From: Zobellella taiwanensis
GTDB taxonomy: Bacteria > Pseudomonadota > Gammaproteobacteria > Enterobacterales > Aeromonadaceae
Assembly (NCBI RefSeq): GCF_003012795.1
Contig: NZ_PXYH01000006.1
Location: 109,239 to 173,238, forward strand
Direction: 5' to 3'
Length of the DNA stretch: 64,000 nt
The notes under the pieces were generated by a model that was given only the letters and a program-made list of their open reading frames with translations, was not told where the DNA came from and did no database searches. How positions within the stretch are numbered: position 1 is the first letter of the stretch; each line of letters begins with the position of its first letter. Shown here one piece after another: positions 50,685 through 60,763 of the stretch. A program made the translations under genes and the position numbers.

Positions 50685-51971
50685 TTACGCCTGCTGTTCC
50701 CGCTCGATGGCGCGCCAGGCGATGTCGTTGCGGTAGAAGACGCCATCCCATTCGATCTGGCGGGTTACCCCATAGGCGTTGGCCTGGGCCTCGGTCACCG
50801 TATGGCCCAGGGCGGTGGCGCACAGCACCCGGCCGCCGGAGGTGACCAGTTCGCCGTCCTTGAACTTGGTGCCGGCGTGGAACACCTTGGTGCTCTCGGT
50901 TTCGGCGGGGATGCCGGTGATGACGTCGCCCTGGCGATAGTGGCCCGGGTAGCCGCCCGCCGCCAGTACCACGCCCACCGAGGCGCGCGGGTCGAACTCG
51001 GCGGTCACTTGGTCCAGCTCACCCCTGCAGCCGGCCAGGCACAGCTCCACCAGATCCGACTGCAGGCGCAGCATGATCGGCTGGGTTTCCGGGTCGCCGA
51101 AGCGGCAGTTGAACTCGATCACCTTGGGCTGGCCGCTCTGGTCGATCATCAGGCCGGCGTAGAGGAAGCCCTTGTAGACGTGGCCTTCTTCCGCCATGCC
51201 GCGCACCGTGGGCATGATCACCTGCGCCATGATGCGGTCGTGGATTTCGGGCGTGACCACGGGGGCGGGGCTGTAGGCGCCCATGCCGCCGGTGTTGGGG
51301 CCGGTGTCGCCGTCGCCGACGCGCTTGTGATCCTGGCTGGTGGCCATGGGCAGCACATGCTCGCCGTCCACCATCACGATAAAGGAGGCTTCCTCGCCGT
51401 CGAGGAATTCCTCAATCACCACCCGGCTGCCGGCGTCACCGAAGGCATTGCCGGCCAGCATGTCGCGGACCGCCGCCTCGGCCTCTTCCAGGGTCATGGC
51501 GACGATCACGCCCTTGCCCGCGGCCAGGCCGTCGGCCTTGACCACGATGGGCGCGCCTGTTTCGCGCAGATACTCCAGCGCCGGCTCCACCTGGGTGAAG
51601 TTCCGGTAGTCGGCGGTGGGAATGCGGTGCCGGGCAAGGAAGTCCTTGGTGAAGGCCTTGGAGCCTTCGAGCTGGGCGGCGGCGGCGCTGGGGCCGAAGA
51701 TGGCCAGGCCTTCGGCCTCGAAGGCGTCGACCACGCCGGCCACCAGCGGGGCCTCGGGGCCCACTATGGTCAGGCCGATCTGTTCCTGCAGGGCGAAGGC
51801 CAGCAGATCCTTGATGTCGGTGGCGGAGATGGCCACGTTGGTGAGGCTGGGCTCGAGCTCGGTGCCGGCGTTGCCGGGGGCCACGAATACCTGGCTTACC
51901 TTGGGAGACTGGGCGGCTTTCCAGGCCAGGGCGTGTTCACGACCGCCACCGCCGATAACCAATACCTTCAT
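50685..51971 (-). CDS. purD: Phosphoribosylamine-glycine ligase
   Basis: PurD joins glycine to phosphoribosylamine with ATP, step two of purine synthesis. The 428-residue length is standard. MKVLVIGGGGREHALAWK at the start, the ATP-grasp segment VKADGLAAGKGVIVA and the signature FNCRFGDPETQ are diagnostic. It follows purH on the same strand as in enterics, but 347 bases of repeat-rich sequence separate the two, so it may use a separate promoter. Confidence 0.97.
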   Translation of the reverse strand: MKVLVIGGGGREHALAWKAAQSPKVSQVFVAPGNAGTELEPSLTNVAISATDIKDLLAFALQEQIGLTIVGPEAPLVAGVVDAFEAEGLAIFGPSAAAAQLEGSKAFTKDFLARHRIPTADYRNFTQVEPALEYLRETGAPIVVKADGLAAGKGVIVAMTLEEAEAAVRDMLAGNAFGDAGSRVVIEEFLDGEEASFIVMVDGEHVLPMATSQDHKRVGDGDTGPNTGGMGAYSPAPVVTPEIHDRIMAQVIMPTVRGMAEEGHVYKGFLYAGLMIDQSGQPKVIEFNCRFGDPETQPIMLRLQSDLVELCLAGCRGELDQVTAEFDPRASVGVVLAAGGYPGHYRQGDVITGIPAETESTKVFHAGTKFKDGELVTSGGRVLCATALGHTVTEAQANAYGVTRQIEWDGVFYRNDIAWRAIEREQQA

Positions 51972-52318
51972 GGTCTGTTCCTTAAACTGTTAAAACGAAA
52001 CCTGTGGACACTGAGGGTAGACCAAAGGGGCGGCCCCGACAGCATTCGGGGCTGCCGGGGAAGGGGCTTGCAGGCGGCTGCATCGGTCGGCAAGAGGGAT
52101 GGGGTGACCTCTAAGCCGACCGTTGGCGCCAGGGATGGCGCCGCCGAGCCCCCAGGGGCGAGCTTGCTCGCTGGCACCAAGCTTTTTGCCTGACCGAACT
52201 TCCAGTGAAAGTTCGCAGCAGGCAAAAAGCGCCGGTGGCAACGATAACGGCGAGTCGGCGTGAGGTTGCCCCATCCCGACCGTCGCCGCTTTCCGCAACC
52301 GCCTCCCACTGGCCCCTG
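51972..52318. repeat. Repeat-rich spacer between purH and purD, palindromic repeat copy 2
   Basis: This 347-base gap holds no gene. The core at 52115-52166, read on the minus strand, repeats the layout of the element at 9300-9352: GCAAGC, CCCTG-GGGCTCG, a GGCGCCA-N4-TGGCGCC palindrome (52125-52142) and ACGGTCGG. Beside it a 12-bp perfect stem, GCTTTTTGCCTG with its complement (52181-52192, 52219-52230), encloses a second GAACTT/AAGTTC stem and could form a large hairpin after purH. Further short inverted repeats fill the purD-proximal part. Confidence 0.7.
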
Positions 52319-53902
<1,584 letters not shown>

Positions 53903-53934
53903 TATGTTCTCGTTCCTTTAACGATCAATCGGGG

Positions 53935-53974
53935 GGTTTGGTAAAATCGGCGCTGCCGCCGGCTTTACCAAACC
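53935..53974 (-). promoter_or_regulatory. Large hairpin in the purH leader
   Basis: An 11-bp perfect stem, GGTTTGGTAAA with its complement, encloses a smaller CGGC/GCCG stem. It starts 32 bases upstream of the purH start codon, so it would be in the 5' leader. It has no T-tract. No PurR-type box was recognised. It may be a leader structure controlling translation or mRNA stability. Confidence 0.45.
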
Positions 53975-54099
53975 GCCTGGCGTGCCAGAACGGAGGCGGC
54001 ATATTCTACTGTATTTTGTGGTGTCTTGTTTGACTATTTGCTTTGGTGTCAAGAGGTTTTATGTGTAACAAAACCCGGGTGGGAACAAGGGAGTAAGGG

Positions 54100-54528
54100 A
54101 TGTTTCGGATCGGTGAACTGGCCAGGCAGTTCGGCATCAAGGCCGACACCCTGCGTTTTTACGAGAAGGAAGGGTTGCTCAGCCCCAGCCTGCGTACCGC
54201 CGCCGGCTATCGGCTGTACAGCGAGGAAGACCGCAACCGGCTGCATTTTATTTTGCGCTGTAAGCGGGTCGGGTTTTCCCTGAAGGATATCGACGAACTG
54301 CTGTCGCTGCGGATCAGCCGTTGCGAGGTCGCTTGCCGGGAGGTGAAGGCGGTGGCCGATGCCAAGCTGGCGGACGTGGAGGAGCGGATCCGCGAGCTGG
54401 AGCAGTTCCGGCACTCGCTCAGGCTGTTGTCGGACGCCTGCTGCGGCGGCTCGGAAAGCGCCGAGCACTGCTCCATCCTCGAGGCACTGGACGGTAGGCT
54501 GCCGAACACCGAGAATAACGCCCGTTAA
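54100..54528 (+). CDS. zntR: MerR family metal regulator, ZntR-like
   Basis: This 142-residue regulator has an N-terminal MerR helix-turn-helix (FRIGELARQFGIKADTLRFYEKEGLL) and a long dimer helix. The metal loop has DACCGG and a later HCSILEAL. ZntR uses the same CCGxxxxxxxCSILEAL spacing for zinc, and Cys115 lies at the start of the dimer helix in its group. It normally activates the zinc exporter ZntA, which is not in this window. It stands alone, divergent from purH. Confidence 0.82.
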   Translation: MFRIGELARQFGIKADTLRFYEKEGLLSPSLRTAAGYRLYSEEDRNRLHFILRCKRVGFSLKDIDELLSLRISRCEVACREVKAVADAKLADVEERIRELEQFRHSLRLLSDACCGGSESAEHCSILEALDGRLPNTENNAR

Positions 54529-54673
54529 CGCCCCCTGAAATGGCCGCCTGTCGCGGCCTGTCTTTGTGTGCCCCGCTCTCATGGGGCAGCCGTGCCGCCT
54601 GTGTTCCTGTTTGGCGCTATTATCCGAGCGCCCACGGGCGCCTGCTTTCATCTGTTTATCACGGGAGACGTCC

Positions 54674-55963
54674 ATGCGACACCACCTGGGCTGGGGACTG
54701 AGCGTGACTCAGTGGTTTGTTTTTCTGTTGGCCAACGCCCTGGCCCTGCCGATAGTGCTGGGCCAGGCCTTTGGCCTGACCACGGCCGAGGTGGCCGGGC
54801 TGATGCAGCGCACCCTGTTGCTGGTGGGCCTGAGTTCGGGCCTGCAGGCCTGGCTGGGCCACCGTTATCCCATCGCCGACGGCCCTGCCGGATCCTGGGC
54901 CATCGTCTTTGTGGTCATGGCCTATATCGGCCGGGAGCAGGGACTGGACAGCCCGGATACCCTGCGCCTGCTGTCGGGCGGGGTGCTGGTGGCGGGCGTT
55001 ATCATGCTGGTGCTGGGGCTGGCCGGCCAGGTGCACCGGTTGTTGTTTTTGTTCACCCCCCTGGTGACCGGCTGTTTCATCCTGCTGCTGGTGATCCAGC
55101 TGTCCGGTGTGTTTGTACGCGGCATGGTCACGGATCCGGCCACCGGCGCCATGAGCCTGCCGGTGCTGCTGATTGGCCTGCTGGTGTTCCTCGGGGTGCT
55201 GCTGTGCTCCTTCAGCCGCCACAACCTGCTGCGTACCTATGCGGTGCTGGTGGGCATCGGCGCCGGCTGGCTGGCCTTTGTCCTGTTCGGGCTCGCTCAG
55301 CCCGCCGGGGCCGCCCCGGCGTCCGGCCTGCAGTGGCCCGAGTTGTTCGCCTGGGGCGCGCCCCGGCTGGATGCGGGCATGCTGGTGGTGGCGGTGCTGT
55401 TTTCGCTATTGCTGTTTTCCAACCAGATAGCGGCAGTTACCGCGGTATCGGCGGTGGTGCGCGAGCGCGATGCCGACGGCAACCGGGTGATCAACCGCAG
55501 CAGCGCGGCGTCCGGGATCAGCCACCTGCTGGCGGGCGCCGGGGCCACCATAGCGGTGGTACCCTTGCCGGTGACCGCCGGTTTTATCCAGCTGAGCGGC
55601 GACGACCGGCGTGCGCCCTTTCTGCTGGCCTGCGGTTTGCTGGCGCTGGTGTCGCTGTTCCCTGCGGCGCTGGGGGTGCTGTCGCTGCTGCCGGCGCCGG
55701 TGGCCAATGCCGCCCTGCTGGCGACCTTTATCAAGCTGGTGAGCCTGGCGTTCCAGTTGCTGACCCGCAAGGCCATGGACAACAGGGCCAGCACCATTGT
55801 CGGTGTGGCCCTGCTGCTGGGGGTGGGATGTATGTTCCTGCCGCCGGAGCTGTACCGACACTGGCCCGGCCTGGCCCAGTACCTGCTGGGCAACGGCCTG
55901 CTTACCGGCACCCTGCTGGCGTTGGCGATGGAACAGCTGTGGCCGAAAGGGAAGGGGCATTAA
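54674..55963 (+). CDS. NCS2 family purine/pyrimidine permease
   Basis: This 429-residue inner-membrane protein has about 12-14 hydrophobic segments in the 7+7 layout of nucleobase transporters. The start RHHLGWGLSVTQWFVFLLANALALPIVLG corresponds to TM1. VTGCFILLLVIQLSG and SSAASGISHLLAGAGATIAVVP are typical of the family's core helices. The subgroup resembles the YwdJ/putative purine permease clade. The start follows GGGAG. No nucleobase enzyme gene is adjacent. Confidence 0.82.
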   Translation: MRHHLGWGLSVTQWFVFLLANALALPIVLGQAFGLTTAEVAGLMQRTLLLVGLSSGLQAWLGHRYPIADGPAGSWAIVFVVMAYIGREQGLDSPDTLRLLSGGVLVAGVIMLVLGLAGQVHRLLFLFTPLVTGCFILLLVIQLSGVFVRGMVTDPATGAMSLPVLLIGLLVFLGVLLCSFSRHNLLRTYAVLVGIGAGWLAFVLFGLAQPAGAAPASGLQWPELFAWGAPRLDAGMLVVAVLFSLLLFSNQIAAVTAVSAVVRERDADGNRVINRSSAASGISHLLAGAGATIAVVPLPVTAGFIQLSGDDRRAPFLLACGLLALVSLFPAALGVLSLLPAPVANAALLATFIKLVSLAFQLLTRKAMDNRASTIVGVALLLGVGCMFLPPELYRHWPGLAQYLLGNGLLTGTLLALAMEQLWPKGKGH

Positions 55964-55985
55964 TCAAGCAAGAGAGGGACGGGTT

Positions 55986-56004
55986 GCCCCGGATAAACCG
56001 GGGC
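55986..56004. terminator. Hairpin between convergent permease and UspA genes
   Basis: A 7-bp perfect stem (GCCCCGG and its complement, 5-base loop) sits between the two convergent stop codons. No T-tract follows on either strand, so it is terminator-like only. Confidence 0.4.
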
Positions 56005-56029
56005 CTGCAGAATTCCAGTCCCCGGCTTT

Positions 56030-56452
56030 TTACCGCACCACCAGCACGGCGCACTTGGCGTGGCGCACCACTTTGGAGGAGTTGGAGCCGAGCAGGTAGG
56101 TCTCGGCTCCCGGCCGGGAGGCGGGCATGATGATAAGGTCTGCCTCGTGCTTTTTGGCCCGCGCCAGTATGGTGTCGTACACCACGCCATGGCGAATCCA
56201 CAGCCGGCCCCGGTGCTCGGCGGGGATCTGGGCCTGCATGAAGTCCGCCATCTGTTGTTCCACCGCCTGGTCCAGTTTGCTGATAAGCTCCCGGGAATAC
56301 AGCGGCGCCGCCGCGTGGTGAATGCGTGCCGAGTTGACGTAGAGCAGGTTGATCCTGCCCTCCGGGTGGCAGAGCCGCAGCGCCGCCTCCACCACCTTGT
56401 CGTACAGTTCCTGGTGTTCGAAATCCAGGGGCAAGAGTATTTGCTTGAACAT
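56030..56452 (-). CDS. Universal stress protein, UspA family
   Basis: This 140-residue cytoplasmic protein has the UspA fold: an N-terminal strand KQILLPLDF and the nucleotide-binding segment ADLIIMPASRPGAETYLLGSNSSKVVRHAKCAVLVV. The GxxxG-9x-G(S/T) ATP signature is only partly kept. It lies 6 bases after the TRAP large permease, the same order as teaD in the Halomonas ectoine transporter (TeaABCD), where the UspA protein tunes transport. A similar regulatory role here is inferred. Confidence 0.85.
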   Translation of the reverse strand: MFKQILLPLDFEHQELYDKVVEAALRLCHPEGRINLLYVNSARIHHAAAPLYSRELISKLDQAVEQQMADFMQAQIPAEHRGRLWIRHGVVYDTILARAKKHEADLIIMPASRPGAETYLLGSNSSKVVRHAKCAVLVVR

Positions 56453-56458
56453 GAATCG

Positions 56459-57775
56459 TTATCCCATCAGCTTGTTGGGCAGCCAGGTGACCAGTTCCGG
56501 CACCAGCATGCACAGGATCAGCACGCCCAGCTTGAGCAGCACGAACGGCAGAATCGACTTGTAGATATCCATCATGGTCACCCCGGGAGGCGCTATGCCC
56601 TTGAGGTAGAACAGGGCAAAGCCGTAGGGCGGGGTCTGTACCGCTATCTCGATGTTGAGGATCATCAGGATGCCGAACCAGATGGGATCATAGCCCAGGC
56701 TCACCGCGATGGGGGTGAACAGGGGGGCGCAGATCAGCACGATGATCATCTCGTCGATGATAAAGCCGAGCAGCAGCATCACCACCTGCATCATCATGAT
56801 GATGACGATGGGCGGCAGATCCAGGCCGGCGGCAAAGTCGGCCACCATGCCCTGTACCCCCATCAGCAGGTGGAAATTGCTGAACACAGAGGCACCCAGC
56901 ACTATCCAGATGGCCACGCTGACCAGCAGCGCGGTTTCGATGCCGGAGCGTTTCATCATGCTGAGCTTGAAGCGTTTGTACATCAGCGCCAGCAACAGGG
57001 CGCCGACCACGCCGATGGCGCCGGACTCGGTGGGAGTGGCGATGCCGCTGATGATGCTGCCCAGCACCACCACGATAAGCAGCAGTGCCATAAAGCCGTC
57101 GCGCAGGGTGATAAAGCGCTCGCGGGCATCCTTGGGCACGTCCAGGGCATGGCCCATGGGGGCCCGGCTGGGATTGAGCCGGCAGGAGATCACCACGTAC
57201 AGCACCAGCACGGTAATGGAGATCAGCGCCGGCACCAGGGCGGCGACGAACATCTTGCCCACCGAGGTCTGGGTGGTGGAGCTGAACAGTATCATGGGGA
57301 TGCTGGGCGGGATCAGTATCCCCAGGCCGCCGCCGGCCATGATCACCCCGAGCGCCAGCTTCTTGTCGTAGCCGCGCTCCAGCATGGGGCGCAGGGCGAT
57401 GCTGCCCGAGGTCATGATACCGGCGCCGATGATGCCCACCATGGCGCCGATCATGGAGCAGACGCCGATCACGCTGATGGCGAGCGAGCCGCGGATACGA
57501 CCGATGATCAGCTGGCTGGCCTTGAACATGGCATCGCCGATGCCGGAACGGGTCAGCAACTGGCCCATGTAGATGTAGAGCGGTATGGCCAGCAGTACAA
57601 AGCTGAACAGGGTACTCTCTATGGTGGTGGGCACTATGTTGAAAATGCCCTCGCCCCAGGTGGCATAGCCGAGCAGCATGGCCACGCCGCCGAGCGCCAG
57701 GCCCACCTGGGCCCCCATTACAAAGGAAATCAGCACGCCCACCAGCAGCAGGGCGGTAATCAGTTCAATACTCAT
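56459..57775 (-). CDS. dctM: TRAP transporter large permease subunit (DctM)
   Basis: This 438-residue inner-membrane protein forms the transport pathway of a sodium- or proton-driven TRAP importer. It has about 12 hydrophobic segments. Conserved blocks are GIIGAGIMTSGSIALRPML, GGGLGILIPPSIPMILF and PFGLALFYLKG-like PYGFALFYLKG. Its start codon is one base before the dctQ stop, so the two subunits are co-translated. The substrate cannot be read from this subunit. Confidence 0.94.
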   Translation of the reverse strand: MSIELITALLLVGVLISFVMGAQVGLALGGVAMLLGYATWGEGIFNIVPTTIESTLFSFVLLAIPLYIYMGQLLTRSGIGDAMFKASQLIIGRIRGSLAISVIGVCSMIGAMVGIIGAGIMTSGSIALRPMLERGYDKKLALGVIMAGGGLGILIPPSIPMILFSSTTQTSVGKMFVAALVPALISITVLVLYVVISCRLNPSRAPMGHALDVPKDARERFITLRDGFMALLLIVVVLGSIISGIATPTESGAIGVVGALLLALMYKRFKLSMMKRSGIETALLVSVAIWIVLGASVFSNFHLLMGVQGMVADFAAGLDLPPIVIIMMMQVVMLLLGFIIDEMIIVLICAPLFTPIAVSLGYDPIWFGILMILNIEIAVQTPPYGFALFYLKGIAPPGVTMMDIYKSILPFVLLKLGVLILCMLVPELVTWLPNKLMG

Positions 57776-58308
57776 TATTCTTCGTCCTCTGACAGCAGGG
57801 ACTCACCGGTGATCAGCTGCCAGCCGTCTTTGAGCATGTCGGCGGACAGTTGCAGCAAGAACAAAAGGGCGGCGGCGGTGACCATGACCCAGAAGTGGCC
57901 GATGGACGGACCCCACTCGGACTGGCGGGTATAGCCGAAATCGATGGCTTCCAGCGCTTTCTCCCAGCTTTTGCTGGCGATAACACACAGGAAAAAGCCG
58001 CCCAGGGTGTTGGACACCAGGTCGAACAGGTTCTTCATCCGCTGGGATACCGCCAGGTAGACGATATCCACGTTGATATGGGCCTTTTTCAGCTGGGCAT
58101 GGGCTCCGCACAGGGCGCCGATGTAGCCGAACAGGAACAGGGAAACGTCATAGGCCCAGAGGGTGGGGCTGTCGAGTACATAGCGGGAGAACACCTCGAA
58201 GGCGATGGTTCCCGCCAGTAATGGCAGGGCCAGGGCGATGGTATGGCTGACGGCGGAGACCAGCAGCCCGACCCCTTTGCACCATAAACAAAGCAGTGTT
58301 TTCATCAT
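57775..58308 (-). CDS. dctQ: TRAP transporter small permease subunit (DctQ)
   Basis: This 177-residue inner-membrane protein has four hydrophobic segments and the DctQ motifs RYVLDSPTLWAYDVS and HINVDIVYLAVSQR. It is a helper subunit bound to DctM. A start at either 58308 or 58305 is possible, and a TTG further up is less likely. It lies 55 bases after the binding-protein gene. Confidence 0.9.
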   Translation of the reverse strand: MMKTLLCLWCKGVGLLVSAVSHTIALALPLLAGTIAFEVFSRYVLDSPTLWAYDVSLFLFGYIGALCGAHAQLKKAHINVDIVYLAVSQRMKNLFDLVSNTLGGFFLCVIASKSWEKALEAIDFGYTRQSEWGPSIGHFWVMVTAAALLFLLQLSADMLKDGWQLITGESLLSEDEE

Positions 58309-58363
58309 GCATCCGTAGATTGAAAGCAACTGCCCCGCGGTTGCGGGGCAGGTCAGGGATGGG

Positions 58364-59371
58364 TTACTTGAGCATCTCTACCAGCTGGGCGCTGTATTTA
58401 TCGGTTTTGCCGTAGTGTTCCCACACCGCCTCGGCGGCCTGGCGCCACTGGGCCTTGTCGGCGTCGGAGGCCTCGGGGCTCCACTGCATGCCGATTTTCT
58501 CCATGTCGGCGACCGCTTCCTGCTCCCACTGGGCGGACTTTTCGGCCTGCTGCTCGGCGTGCCACTTGGCGGCGTTGCGCACCACTTCCTTCAGATCGTC
58601 CGGCAGCTTGTTCCAGGCGTTCTTGTTCACCAGCACCGGCAGGGCCTGGGCGCTGGATACCGGCAGCGGATACATGTATTTGGCCACTTCGGCGAAGTTG
58701 CCGTCGCGGTGGTCGATCAGGTTGGAGCCAATGGTGCCGTCGATCACGCCGGTGGCCAGGCTGGTGTAGGTTTCCCCCCAGGCCAGGTTGACCGGAGAGG
58801 CCCCCAGCTCGCGGAAGAAGCGGCCGTAGGCGCCGGGAGCGCGGATTTTCAGGCCCTTGAAGTCTTCGATGGACTCGATTTTCTTCTTGGTGATGACATA
58901 GACACCGGGCTGGAAGTAGGGATCCAGCCACACCAGGTTGTGGCGATCATAGGCTTCGGTCAGCACCTCGCCCCAGCCTTTTTCGTGGAACAGGGCGTTC
59001 AGGTCTTCCAGGCTGCCGTCGGAGCCCGGCAGGCCCACCTCGACCACGCCGAAGGGAATTTCACCGGCATGCATGGGCTGGAAGGGGGCGGCCATGTCCA
59101 GCAGGCCGGACTTGGTGGCACCGATAATACCGGTGGTGTCGACCCCTTCGCCCGCATACAGCATGTTGATCTTTATGCGGCCGTTGGAGTCGGCTTCGAT
59201 CTTGTCGGCAAAGGACTGGTAGACGTCGCCGAAGGCGGTGCCGCGGGAGTAAAGGTTGGTGAAGCGCCAGTTGAAATCGGCTGCCATGGCTTCCATGGTG
59301 GCCCCCATGCCGGCAACGGCAATCAGGGAGGCGGCGATTTTGGTACGGGCGGAGCTCCATAAACGAGTCAT
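58364..59371 (-). CDS. dctP: TRAP transporter solute-binding subunit (DctP)
   Basis: This 335-residue protein has a signal peptide ending MEAMAAD and belongs to the DctP family of periplasmic binding proteins. The carboxylate-binding arginine is in LKIRAPGAYGRF, and SLATGVIDGTIGSNLIDHRDG follows in the expected place. AAGGGA precedes the ATG. The ligand is probably an organic acid. Its neighbours (LysR, gabD, gabT) make a four- or five-carbon amino or keto acid possible, but that is inference. Confidence 0.93.
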   Translation of the reverse strand: MTRLWSSARTKIAASLIAVAGMGATMEAMAADFNWRFTNLYSRGTAFGDVYQSFADKIEADSNGRIKINMLYAGEGVDTTGIIGATKSGLLDMAAPFQPMHAGEIPFGVVEVGLPGSDGSLEDLNALFHEKGWGEVLTEAYDRHNLVWLDPYFQPGVYVITKKKIESIEDFKGLKIRAPGAYGRFFRELGASPVNLAWGETYTSLATGVIDGTIGSNLIDHRDGNFAEVAKYMYPLPVSSAQALPVLVNKNAWNKLPDDLKEVVRNAAKWHAEQQAEKSAQWEQEAVADMEKIGMQWSPEASDADKAQWRQAAEAVWEHYGKTDKYSAQLVEMLK

Positions 59372-59404
59372 AGTGTTAGTCCCTTGTGTTATCACATTCC
59401 ATCT

Positions 59405-59524
59405 CTTTGAGTCGGGCTCAAAGTCTGTTTTGGTCTTTTTGGCCCTTTGGGCACATGCAGTCTGCGATAGGTTAATCTTTGGTTAAATAAAGAATGATGC
59501 ATGTTTGGTTTGATACGACTCAAA
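59405..59524. promoter_or_regulatory. Two TTTGA-TCAAA palindromes upstream of the TRAP operon
   Basis: CTTTGAG-N5-CTCAAAG (59405-59423) and TTTGA-N6-TCAAA (59509-59524) lie in the AT-rich region before dctP. The LysR gene's own start at the far side has CAAAGTTTG (60550 area). Repeated dyads of this kind are candidate binding sites for the LysR regulator encoded nearby. Confidence 0.35.
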
Positions 59525-59537
59525 CATAAAGCCAAAA

Positions 59538-59581
59538 CCCCACCATGGGGCAGGGGTTTGCACCATGGTGGTGCAAACCCC
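59538..59581 (-). terminator. Hairpins downstream of the LysR gene
   Basis: A perfect 13-bp stem (GGGGTTTGCACCA with its complement, 3-base loop, 59553-59581) is followed on the minus strand by a smaller CCCCA/TGGGG hairpin and TTTTGG. The order fits termination of the LysR transcript before the TRAP promoter. Confidence 0.6.
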
Positions 59582-59625
59582 GCCGTCCGGGCCGGGATTT
59601 TGTGATGGGGATCATGGCCGCTGGT

Positions 59626-60552
59626 TCAGAGCCGGTTGATTTGATTGATGATTAATTGCAGAAACAGCTCCTTCAGCCGGCTCTGGCGGCCGTGGCTGCG
59701 GGTAATGGCGGCAATCCCCAGGTAGTGGCTTTTTTGCTCCGGCAGCAGCGCCTTGAGGCGGCCGCTCTCGACCCAGCGGCGGGCAAAGCTTTCGGGCAGG
59801 AAACCGACATACTGGCCGGACAGGATCAGTGCCGCCCTCGGCTCGTAGTGATAGGCGCGCCCGGCCAGTTGCATGCCCGCCAGCTGGGCGGTCACCTCCG
59901 GATTGGTGTAGATGCCGGGATGAATGAACTTGTAGTCCCCCAGCCGGGCCCGGACCACGTCGTCTTCCGCGTAAAACAGCGGATGGCGGTTGCTGCAATA
60001 AAGAAAGCAGCGCACCTGGTAAAGGTGGCGGTAATCCAGCCCTTCCAGGTCCCGGTGGTAGTGCACGAAGCCGATGTCCGCGTCCTCGCTCAGGACCCGC
60101 CGCTCGATCTCGCCCATATGGGCCACGTCCACGCTCACACTCACGTCCGGTGCCAGCTCGCCGAGGGCGGCGAACACATCGGCCATGGGAAAGTCGTCTT
60201 CCAGCCAGATGTTGTCGCCCGACACGATCTTCAGCTCGCCGGTGAGCTGTTCGTGCAGTTCGTTTACCGTGTAGCGGAACTCCTCCAGCCGGGCGAACAG
60301 CCGCTTGGCGGACTCGTAGATCACCATGCCGTCGTCGGTGAGCGCAAAGCCCGAGCGGCCACGCCGGCACAGCTTGAGCTTGAGCCGGTTTTCCAGGTTG
60401 GCCATGTGCACGCTGATGGTGGAGCGGCTGATGTTGAGCTCGGTTTCGGCGGCCGAAAAGCCGCCGCACTCCACTACCGTCTTGAACAGTTTCAGCAGGC
60501 GAATTTCATAATCACCGATTTGTCCCAGTACGGGTCTGCTCACTTGGTTCAA
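59626..60552 (-). CDS. LysR family transcriptional regulator
   Basis: This 308-residue regulator has an N-terminal winged helix-turn-helix (about 18-75; GGFSAAETELNISRSTISVHM) and an effector domain from about 100 to 300. FAARLAEFRYTV-like linker residues follow. Divergent from gabD and upstream of the TRAP genes, it is placed to control both units. Its effector is unknown; a GABA-related or TRAP-borne acid is likely. It ends before a strong hairpin. Confidence 0.88.
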   Translation of the reverse strand: MNQVSRPVLGQIGDYEIRLLKLFKTVVECGGFSAAETELNISRSTISVHMANLENRLKLKLCRRGRSGFALTDDGMVIYESAKRLFARLEEFRYTVNELHEQLTGELKIVSGDNIWLEDDFPMADVFAALGELAPDVSVSVDVAHMGEIERRVLSEDADIGFVHYHRDLEGLDYRHLYQVRCFLYCSNRHPLFYAEDDVVRARLGDYKFIHPGIYTNPEVTAQLAGMQLAGRAYHYEPRAALILSGQYVGFLPESFARRWVESGRLKALLPEQKSHYLGIAAITRSHGRQSRLKELFLQLIINQINRL

Positions 60553-60763
60553 AGTTTGAGGTTCCTCAATGTGTATGTTGATACGTGATCATTTATAGGA
60601 CTTTGATCCCAACGCTAACATGGTATCAGACATTGACCCATGTCGGCGCGGTGCCGCTCACAGGAACAGGCGCACCGTACCGCGAGGCCGGCGAGCCCAT
60701 GCCGGTACAGGGACAGGCCCGCCCGGCGGGCGAGGATGGAATCAACACCGAGGCTTAGCCAAT

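Noticed and set aside
53903..54099. PurR box before purH
   Set aside because: No sequence close to ACGCAAACG-TTTTCGT type palindromes was seen.
56060..57934. 624-residue plus-strand frame opposite the TRAP permease
   Set aside because: Very His/Gln/Asp-rich product produced by reading codons for hydrophobic residues backwards.
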